From NCBI GenBank assembly GCA_030019025.1, contig JASEFR010000016.1:1-37278 (forward strand): a stretch of 37,278 bases of DNA, read 5' to 3'. The stretch is from a bacterium (GTDB lineage: Bacteria; Hydrothermota; Hydrothermia; UBA1063). The translations under genes and the position numbers were made by a program. Below, piece by piece: positions 31,568-37,278 of this stretch (position 1 is its first letter; each line of letters opens with the position of its first letter). The notes beneath the pieces were generated by a model. That model was not told the origin of the DNA and did not search any database. It saw only the letters and a program-made list of their open reading frames with translations.

Positions 31568-34500
31568 ATGATTCAGGAGAAAATTGACCAGTATATAGAC
31601 GAACTTACTGGGGCACGAAATCGAAAGTTTCTCAGCACTTTTAGTGACTTTGAGATTAGAAGAGCCCAGAGATACCGTACAAATTTTTCAATAATTCTGT
31701 TTGACATTGATAACTTCAAAGAAATAAATGACCTTTACGGGCATCTGGAAGGCGACAAGGTTCTAAAAGAACTTTCCCAATTTGTAATGAGTTCCCTTCG
31801 AGAGTCGGACATCCTCATAAGATACGGTGGAGATGAGTTTATTATTTACTTGCCCAATACAGGCTTTGAAGATGCCAAATACGTTGCAGAAAAAATCCTT
31901 AACAGCGTGAATTCACAAAAAATTGCTGGCAGGAATATTTCCCTAAGCATGGGGGTTGCTGAGTATCCGAGAGATGGTAAAACTTGGCAGGAACTCTTTA
32001 ATAAGGCAGATATAGCTCTTTATAGGGCAAAGAGGAGAGGAAAGGGTCGCATTGCTTGGGTTGAGGAAGTAGAAGCAGTCCCAATAATACCGACATCTCA
32101 ATTCGTCGATAGAATCGAAGAAAAGCGTACCCTTATAAATCTGGTAAACCAGGACCAGAAACTGGTTATCGTTCGTGGAGGAGCTGGGATAGGTAAAACA
32201 CGACTGGTTAAAGACACCCTAAAAAGAATTGAGGGGGTTTATTATTTCATGGGGGTGGCCTATGGTGCCCTTTCGGAAGTTCCCTTTAGTCTTTTGAAGG
32301 ACCTGGTAAAATACTGCTATGACAATTATAAGATAGAGACAAAGGAGGCTTTGGCGAGTTTCGATCAATTTGAGATGAGGGCCTTCTACTCCATTTTTCC
32401 AGAGGCAGGGGAAAGCTTTAACGTGAAGGATATAGATAAGTACAAACTTTATGATTCGATATTAAAGTTCTTTAAGCATTTTGCGGTACACAAGAAGGTC
32501 TTGATTTACATTGATGACCTGCAATGGGCGGACCGGTCTTCTATGGAACTTTTATACTATGTGATTAGAAACTCCCCTGCTGATGTTAAATTCTTTGCTA
32601 CGTTCAGAACGGAGGATCACTCCCACGATTACGTAGAAAACTTTGTTTCACAGGCACTGCGTGAAAGATTTATTTTTGTTTTGGACCTCAAACCATTTGA
32701 GTATTCGGCGGCATCGGAATTTATCTCTGCCATTCTTCAGGAAGAGGCAGACGAAGAAGTGGTGAGGTTCCTGTATACCAAATCAGGTGGGAATCCGTTC
32801 TTCATTGAGGAGCTCATCAAAGAACTGTATGAAAAGGGGAATCTTTTATACGATGGGAAGCGCTGGATCCTCAAAGAGGTTGAAAAGATTTCAGTACCCC
32901 AGAGTATTCAGCACATAATGAGAAAAAGGGTTCAAGAATTGGAGGGCGATAAGGTTCTGGAAGTGGCTTCTTGCATCGGACACGAGTTTTCACCATCTAT
33001 CATTGAAGGCGTTCTCGAAATGGATATGGGAGAAATTTATGATTCTATAGAGAAGGCCATCAAAAAGGGCATTCTTGAGGAAAGTGGGCCAGATACCTTT
33101 GCATTTAAAGAAGATATAATAAGGGAGCTTATTCTCCAGAATATCTCTCAAAGTAAGAGAAGATTTTATCACCAAAAAATCGCCAGATGGATAGAACAAC
33201 ATAAGGGCTCTATTGCCAATGCAGAGGAGCTTATAACTTATCATGCTTATCGGGGTGGGGATGTAGAGAAGATATTGCAGTATGCTCCGATAGTAGCCAA
33301 AAGGGCAATGTCTCAATTTGCTTATGAAGAAGCAAAGAAATTCTGGCTGTACTATTTTGAATATGAAAAGGATGGGCAAAAATATGTGAAAGGAGCCCTT
33401 GATTTTGCAGAATGCTTGATGATTAAGGGTGAACTGAGATATGCCAAGGAATTTTTGGAAGAAGTACGACAGAAGTTTCCTGACTTAATAGACGCTGAGT
33501 TTTATTCAAGACTCTCAGATGTTTTGGCTGAACAGGGCCTATACAGCGAAGCTCTTAAATATATAGATAAGGCCATTGAACTGGCTTTTCCACAAGAAGC
33601 GAAGAACAAGAATGGTTTACAAGAGGGGCAGGCTGCCGAGGTCCCTCTCTACAAGTATTATATTGAGAAAGGATGGATATTGATAAGGCTTGGTCACTAT
33701 GAAGATGCGAGAGTAGTTCTTGAACAGGCTCTGATTAATAAGAATCACCTGTCAAAGTATTGGGAAGGGACTCTTTATAATGTCCTTGGTGTTCTTCATG
33801 CAGAGATTTCTTCCCCTCAAGATGCTATCTCTTACTATGAGAAGGCGATCGAAATCAGGGAGAGCATAAATGACTTTAAGGGGCTGGGGGCCAGTTACAT
33901 AGATATTGCCATTGTTTACCACGATCTTGGAGATATGCAAAAAGCCATTGAATATTATGAGAAAGCCAGAGAGATTTATAAGCAGATAGGATATAAAGGG
34001 GGAGTAATTACAGCTTACATTGATATCGGAATGTACTATCTTAGCAGCAGAAAATATGAAGAGGCCATGGGGAACTTCCAGAGTGCTTACCATGAGGCCA
34101 ATCTCATAGGCAGTAAGGATAGCATGTGCCTTGCCCTCAACAACATTGGTTCTGTCTTAAGGCTTACGTTTAAGTTTAGCGAGGCTGAGGTTTTTTACCG
34201 TAGGGCTTTGGAGATTGCAAAAGAGATAAATTCCGTTGAACACATAATTATGGTCACCAGAAATTTTGTAAGGCTCTATAAGGATGGATATAAGGATTAT
34301 GATAAAGCTGAAGAGTATTACAAACAGCTTGAAAAGTTGCTGGAAAAGAAAGAACTTGATACGGGTAAGTTTGTTAGTTTGCTTGTAGGGGCAGAATTAT
34401 ACCTGTGGAAGGGTGACCTGGATAAAGCAGGCCAAATTCTGGAAGAACTTCGTCCCCATCTTAGCGAGAAAAGGTTCCAGAATTACAAATTCTGGTTTAA

Positions 34501-34780
34501 TTTCGCGTTGGCTGAATACCGTGCTTTAAGAGGCGATAGAATGGGAGCTGGTTATGCCCTTCGTTCTGCCTACGAGGAGGCAAAGGCAAGATCGGTGAAG
34601 GACCCGGACTACATCGTTTCTTATTTTGAAGGTTTGCTTGAGTTTTTCATTTTGACAAAAAAGAAAAACTCCGCATTAAAGATTTTAGATAAACTGGAAG
34701 ATTTATACAAAAGGTATGAGTTTTTAGAAGATTTGCAGTTTCTTCCCTATTTAAAAGAGGAAGTTGAGAACATTCAATAA
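31568..34780 (+). CDS. diguanylate cyclase fused to a STAND-type ATPase and TPR array
   Basis: A 1070-residue soluble protein. Residues 10-162 are a GGDEF domain: DELTGARNRK, LFDIDNFKEINDLYGH, active-site GGDEF (87-91) and an intact inhibitory site RESD (78-81) five residues before it. Residues about 175-440 are an AAA_16/STAND ATPase: FVDRIEEKRTL, Walker A GGAGIGKT (204-211), Walker B VLIYIDDLQWAD (311-322) and SGGNPFFIEELIKEL. A winged-helix-like segment (about 445-515) leads into TPR repeats (about 560-1045), e.g. YEKAIEIRESIND, YEKAREIYKQIG and YRRALEIAKEINS. No membrane segment or REC domain. The layout parallels class III cyclase-AAA-TPR proteins, with GGDEF in place of the cyclase. Probably c-di-GMP synthesis gated by a TPR-bound signal and NTP; that gating is inference. 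The end overlaps the convergent sugar transferase by 7 bp. Confidence 0.9.
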   Translation: MIQEKIDQYIDELTGARNRKFLSTFSDFEIRRAQRYRTNFSIILFDIDNFKEINDLYGHLEGDKVLKELSQFVMSSLRESDILIRYGGDEFIIYLPNTGFEDAKYVAEKILNSVNSQKIAGRNISLSMGVAEYPRDGKTWQELFNKADIALYRAKRRGKGRIAWVEEVEAVPIIPTSQFVDRIEEKRTLINLVNQDQKLVIVRGGAGIGKTRLVKDTLKRIEGVYYFMGVAYGALSEVPFSLLKDLVKYCYDNYKIETKEALASFDQFEMRAFYSIFPEAGESFNVKDIDKYKLYDSILKFFKHFAVHKKVLIYIDDLQWADRSSMELLYYVIRNSPADVKFFATFRTEDHSHDYVENFVSQALRERFIFVLDLKPFEYSAASEFISAILQEEADEEVVRFLYTKSGGNPFFIEELIKELYEKGNLLYDGKRWILKEVEKISVPQSIQHIMRKRVQELEGDKVLEVASCIGHEFSPSIIEGVLEMDMGEIYDSIEKAIKKGILEESGPDTFAFKEDIIRELILQNISQSKRRFYHQKIARWIEQHKGSIANAEELITYHAYRGGDVEKILQYAPIVAKRAMSQFAYEEAKKFWLYYFEYEKDGQKYVKGALDFAECLMIKGELRYAKEFLEEVRQKFPDLIDAEFYSRLSDVLAEQGLYSEALKYIDKAIELAFPQEAKNKNGLQEGQAAEVPLYKYYIEKGWILIRLGHYEDARVVLEQALINKNHLSKYWEGTLYNVLGVLHAEISSPQDAISYYEKAIEIRESINDFKGLGASYIDIAIVYHDLGDMQKAIEYYEKAREIYKQIGYKGGVITAYIDIGMYYLSSRKYEEAMGNFQSAYHEANLIGSKDSMCLALNNIGSVLRLTFKFSEAEVFYRRALEIAKEINSVEHIIMVTRNFVRLYKDGYKDYDKAEEYYKQLEKLLEKKELDTGKFVSLLVGAELYLWKGDLDKAGQILEELRPHLSEKRFQNYKFWFNFALAEYRALRGDRMGAGYALRSAYEEAKARSVKDPDYIVSYFEGLLEFFILTKKKNSALKILDKLEDLYKRYEFLEDLQFLPYLKEEVENIQ

Positions 34781-36168
34781 GCTCCTTCGCCTTTGAAAAT
34801 TTCCAAAATCGTTTTTATGAAAATTGCAAGATCCAGGAATATATTCCAGTTCTTAACATAGTAAAGATCAAGCATGATCCTTTCTTCAAAGGTGAGGGCG
34901 TTTCTTCCTGAAACCTGCCACAGGCCAGTGAGGCCTGGTTTAACGCTGAAAATAATGTCCTTAACATCCTCTATGATTGCTAACTCTTCAGGTAAATAAG
35001 GCCTTGGCCCTACAAGGCTCATATCACCTTTTATTACGTTAAAGAGTTGGGGGAGTTCATCCAAGCTTGTTTTTCTCAGGATTTTACCTATGGGTGTGAC
35101 TCTTGGGTCTTTCATACTTACAATTTTCCTATATTTTTCGAATTCTCGCCTCATTTCTGGATGTTCCTTGAGAAATTCCTGGAGAATTTCATCGGAGTTT
35201 GTGTACATAGTGCGAAACTTATATATTTTGATTAGCTTCCCGTCTTTTCCCAGCCTTGCTTGTATGAAAATTACCGGCCCTTTAGATGTGGTCAAAATAA
35301 CTACAGAAATGAGGGCAATTATAGGGAGAAGGATAATAAGGAGCGGTATTGTTACAAGAAGGTCCAGTAATCTTTTGAGTTTGGCATTTCTTGGAATTAA
35401 AAGATTGTATTTTAGTCTCAAACTTTTAAAACCAAAAAATTCAACAATTTCCAGTTCCAGAGGGTTCAATGTGTGGTTGAAGGCATTGATTAGTATTTCA
35501 ACACCCTTTTCCCAGGCTAAGTTTTCCACCTTTTTAACCTCACCGAGAGGGACACCACCTACAATCAAGAGGTTTGGCTCTTTCTCTAAAATAATCTGTT
35601 TGACTTTTTCTGCGGATCCGTTTTTAATATGCCCTATGACTTCGATACCACTATTTTTCTCTTTTTCTATGGTCCTTTTGAACCATTCCAGCTCAACGGA
35701 ATCTCCCCAAAATAGAGCTGTGTCTTTTAGAAGTCCTACTTCATAAAGAATTCTTTTTGCAACGATTCTTCCAAACCAGAGGAGAAAAATGCTCAAAATG
35801 TATGCGATTAAGAAGGCAAGTCTTGAAAAGGAAGGCTCTACTTTTATGGTATAGAGGAGAAGCGCTGAGAAAGCTGCAGCAATTGTAGCACCTTTGGCTA
35901 TCTTAAGAAACTCTTCGCTTCGTGAAAAATATTTTGTGTATAAACCTTCATAGTAAAAAGTGACTATCCATATAATAAAAAGTGCGAGGAAGTATTTTGA
36001 ATAGTGAGCAATGGGCAAGGCAGGAGGCAAAGTATACTTGGTACTGCCTATCAGGTTAACTCTAATATAATAGCCCACATAAAATGAAGTAGCGATTAGA
36101 AAGAGATCCAGAAGCACCAAAATCATCTTGGAGATTACTCTCGTCGTTCCTCTTTTGAATCTTACCAT
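34774..36168 (-). CDS. polyprenyl-phosphate sugar-1-phosphate transferase (WbaP/WcaJ type)
   Basis: A 464-residue membrane enzyme that starts O-antigen or exopolysaccharide repeat units by moving a sugar-phosphate to undecaprenyl phosphate. Four N-terminal membrane segments (about 12-30, 45-68, 90-107, 112-135) and a CoA-binding-like central domain (about 140-255) precede the catalytic bacterial sugar transferase domain: KRLLDLLVTIPLLIIL hairpin, IQARLGKDGKLIKIYKFRTM, RVTPIGKILRKTSLDELPQL, NVIKGDMSLVGPRP, GLTGLWQVSGRN and LDLYYVKNWN. The start overlaps the glycosyltransferase gene end by 7 nt, with AAAGGAAAG upstream, so the two act together. The sugar donor cannot be told from sequence. Confidence 0.95.
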   Translation of the reverse strand: MVRFKRGTTRVISKMILVLLDLFLIATSFYVGYYIRVNLIGSTKYTLPPALPIAHYSKYFLALFIIWIVTFYYEGLYTKYFSRSEEFLKIAKGATIAAAFSALLLYTIKVEPSFSRLAFLIAYILSIFLLWFGRIVAKRILYEVGLLKDTALFWGDSVELEWFKRTIEKEKNSGIEVIGHIKNGSAEKVKQIILEKEPNLLIVGGVPLGEVKKVENLAWEKGVEILINAFNHTLNPLELEIVEFFGFKSLRLKYNLLIPRNAKLKRLLDLLVTIPLLIILLPIIALISVVILTTSKGPVIFIQARLGKDGKLIKIYKFRTMYTNSDEILQEFLKEHPEMRREFEKYRKIVSMKDPRVTPIGKILRKTSLDELPQLFNVIKGDMSLVGPRPYLPEELAIIEDVKDIIFSVKPGLTGLWQVSGRNALTFEERIMLDLYYVKNWNIFLDLAIFIKTILEIFKGEGAY

Positions 36169-37016
36169 TGGCTTTCCTTTATTGGAATATTTATAAAATA
36201 ACGGAAGGCTACAATCAAGCCATAGGTAAGGGTAAGGAGAAGAACAAGAATTTTTTCAAATTGGCTTTGGGAGTGCTTAATTGTGTAAAGAAAAAAAGAA
36301 CGGAGCTTGTGAAACTCCGATTTAAAGGCTGAATTTTTTCTTGAAAATCCGTGGAAGTGAATAATTCTGGCTCTTGGGTCATAGATTATAGAATATCCTG
36401 ATTTTAGCAACCTTTTGAAAAAGTCCGCATCTTCAAAGAAGAGGAAAAAGCGTTCGTCAAATCCTTCAAGACTTTCAAAAATGGACCGAGGCACCACGAA
36501 AAAGCCACCAAGGGGAAAACATTCTTTAAGGGGTATGGGTTCTTCTTGTTTTTTAAGACTATATCCGAAATACTCCTTTTCCATCTTAGAATTTTTTAAA
36601 AAAACTCGGAGAGGTGAAGTTCTGCTTACAAGAATATGCTTAATAGAGGGAAACATCCTGGTTGAAGGCTGGAAGGTGAAGTCAGGGTTTAAAAATTTTG
36701 GGGCGGTAGCGGAGTGGTATTTTTTTGTGGTTTCTATTAAAATATTTACAGTATCGGGAAACGCCATTGTGTCTGGGTTCATGAAAAGTAGAAGATCGCC
36801 GCTGGCCATCTTTGCACCCAAATTACAACCCGAGGCATAACCTTTATTGGGCCTGTTAATAATTTTAGTATTAGGAAATTTTTGAATGATTGGGAATAGA
36901 TCCTCACCGGGACTGTGATTGACAACTATTATCTCATCTACTTGGTCTTTTATGGAGTTCAAACAATGGATTAGTATTTTCCCGGCTCGGTAGTTTACGA
37001 TTATTGCGGAGATCAT
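36162..37016 (-). CDS. family 2 glycosyltransferase (rhamnosyltransferase-like)
   Basis: A 284-residue GT-A glycosyltransferase. The nucleotide-sugar domain starts SAIIVNYRAGKILIHCLNSI; the DxD-equivalent is MNPDTMAFPD; later come FPLGGFFVVPRSIFESLEG and FDERFFLFFEDADFFKRL, a set common in rhamnosyl/GlcNAc transferases for O-antigen. A hydrophobic C-terminal stretch (about 255-277) may anchor it at the membrane. I place the start at ATG 37016, just before the family's first strand and 11 nt after a -10 box, with AAAGGA upstream; the open frame to 37154 overlaps secA and adds 46 atypical residues. First gene of a surface-polysaccharide pair. Confidence 0.88.
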   Translation of the reverse strand: MISAIIVNYRAGKILIHCLNSIKDQVDEIIVVNHSPGEDLFPIIQKFPNTKIINRPNKGYASGCNLGAKMASGDLLLFMNPDTMAFPDTVNILIETTKKYHSATAPKFLNPDFTFQPSTRMFPSIKHILVSRTSPLRVFLKNSKMEKEYFGYSLKKQEEPIPLKECFPLGGFFVVPRSIFESLEGFDERFFLFFEDADFFKRLLKSGYSIIYDPRARIIHFHGFSRKNSAFKSEFHKLRSFFLYTIKHSQSQFEKILVLLLTLTYGLIVAFRYFINIPIKESQW

Positions 37017-37022
37017 TGTTCC

Positions 37023-37051
37023 TTTAAATTTTACACCAGTGGGTTTATAAT
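37023..37051 (+). promoter_or_regulatory. secA promoter
   Basis: TTTAAA (37023-37028), 17-nt spacer, consensus TATAAT (37046-37051). The leader is about 11 nt starting with GGAGTGA. It overlaps the oppositely directed glycosyltransferase promoter. Confidence 0.55.
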
Positions 37052-37056
37052 TACAA
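37028..37056 (-). promoter_or_regulatory. glycosyltransferase promoter
   Basis: Minus strand -35 TTGTAA (37056-37051), 17-nt spacer, -10 TAAAAT (37033-37028). ATG 37016 follows after 11 nt. The two divergent promoters occupy almost the same 34 bp. Confidence 0.5.
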
Positions 37057-37068
37057 CGGAGTGAGATT

Positions 37069-37278
37069 ATGTTTAAATTTTTGGTTGAAAAATTGATCGG
37101 CTCGAGGAACGAGCGAGAAATAAAGAAACTTTGGCCCATTGTTGAGAAAATCAATGGAATTTACGAGACTTACCATTCTCTAAAAGATGAAGACTTGATC
37201 AAGAAGACAGAGGAATTCGAAAAACGAATTCGTGATGGAGAGGACCCGTTTAACATATTGCCAGAAGCCTTTGCCCTT
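37069..37278 (+). CDS. secA: preprotein translocase ATPase SecA, N-terminal fragment
   Basis: The first 70 residues of SecA, cut by the window end. The fragment reads MFKFLVEKLIGSRNEREIKK, then IVEKINGIYETYHSLKDEDL, KKTEEFEKRIRDGED and ILPEAFAL, matching the N-terminal linker helix and start of NBD1 in SecA (family GSKNER.IK, LSDEELR.KT.EFK.R, LLPEAFA). ATG 37069 has GGAGTGA just upstream. SecA drives Sec-dependent export, which the signal-peptide proteins in this window need. Confidence 0.93.
   Translation, partial: MFKFLVEKLIGSRNEREIKKLWPIVEKINGIYETYHSLKDEDLIKKTEEFEKRIRDGEDPFNILPEAFAL

Noticed and set aside
36415-36840. 141-residue plus-strand frame inside the glycosyltransferase
   Set aside because: Antisense to conserved GT2 motifs and very basic, as expected for a shadow frame.
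37017-37154. Longer N-terminus for the glycosyltransferase
   Set aside because: The extra 46 residues overlap secA and its promoter and are unlike GT2 enzymes; the family starts at the ATG at 37016.

Overview
The window is a gene-dense bacterial segment of moderate to low GC (judged by eye). It carries no rRNA, tRNA, insertion sequence, phage gene or CRISPR array that I can recognise. The organism is diderm: there is an LptE-like lipoprotein, a Skp/OmpH-type periplasmic chaperone, GmhA (LPS heptose), UppP, Lgt and two secreted proteins with type IX-like C-terminal sorting tails. A ferredoxin-dependent 2-oxoacid oxidoreductase subunit, a V/A-type ATPase subunit D, a split P-protein subunit of glycine cleavage and SDR-type threonine dehydrogenase fit an anaerobic, possibly thermophilic lineage. 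A candidate phylum of the WOR-3/Hydrothermae kind would fit, but that placement is inference only.

Layout. 1-515: the tail of a lysine-rich protein translationally coupled to an Ig-like lipoprotein. 492-1980 (minus): RNase P RNA, a MerR regulator and undecaprenyl-diphosphatase. 2027-9647 (plus): one long, tightly packed operon, gcvH, gcvPA, a free-standing tandem ACT protein, korA, a shortened glmU, gatC, a HAD phosphatase, tdh and kbl. It links threonine breakdown to glycine and acetyl-CoA with glycine cleavage. 9816-14764 (minus): panC/panB, an M42 aminopeptidase and a secreted GH18-SH3-SH3 protein. 14821-17263 (minus): htpX, lemA and an unrecognised membrane protein. 17383-24342 (plus): lptE-like, a TrmA/RlmD-family rRNA methyltransferase, a 1200-residue secreted multidomain protein and an M28 peptidase. 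24607-27468 (minus): hsp20 and a GAF/PAS/HD-GYP c-di-GMP phosphodiesterase. 27575-29977 (plus): V/A-ATPase subunit D, cold-shock protein, lgt and comF. 29967-31480 (minus): gmhA and a Skp-TolB_N-like fusion. 31568-34780 (plus): a GGDEF-STAND ATPase-TPR protein. 34774-37016 (minus): a polyprenyl-phosphate sugar transferase and a family 2 glycosyltransferase. From 37069 (plus): the start of secA, cut by the window edge.

The most unusual points are these. (1) A 1070-residue protein joins an intact diguanylate cyclase (GGDEF with I-site) to a STAND-type ATPase and a long TPR array; it lies 4 kb from a multi-sensor HD-GYP phosphodiesterase. (2) At eight transcription-unit starts lacking a Shine-Dalgarno sequence, a -10 hexamer sits 6-8 nt before the start codon, so the predicted mRNA 5' end falls on or next to the start codon (leaderless). 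Most genes inside operons have clear AGGAGG-type sites. (3) A Skp/OmpH domain is fused to a TolB-N/FlgO-like domain. (4) An aspartokinase-type ACT pair stands alone inside a glycine/threonine operon. (5) GlmU lacks most of its acetyltransferase domain. (6) KorA and GcvPA have no partner subunits nearby.
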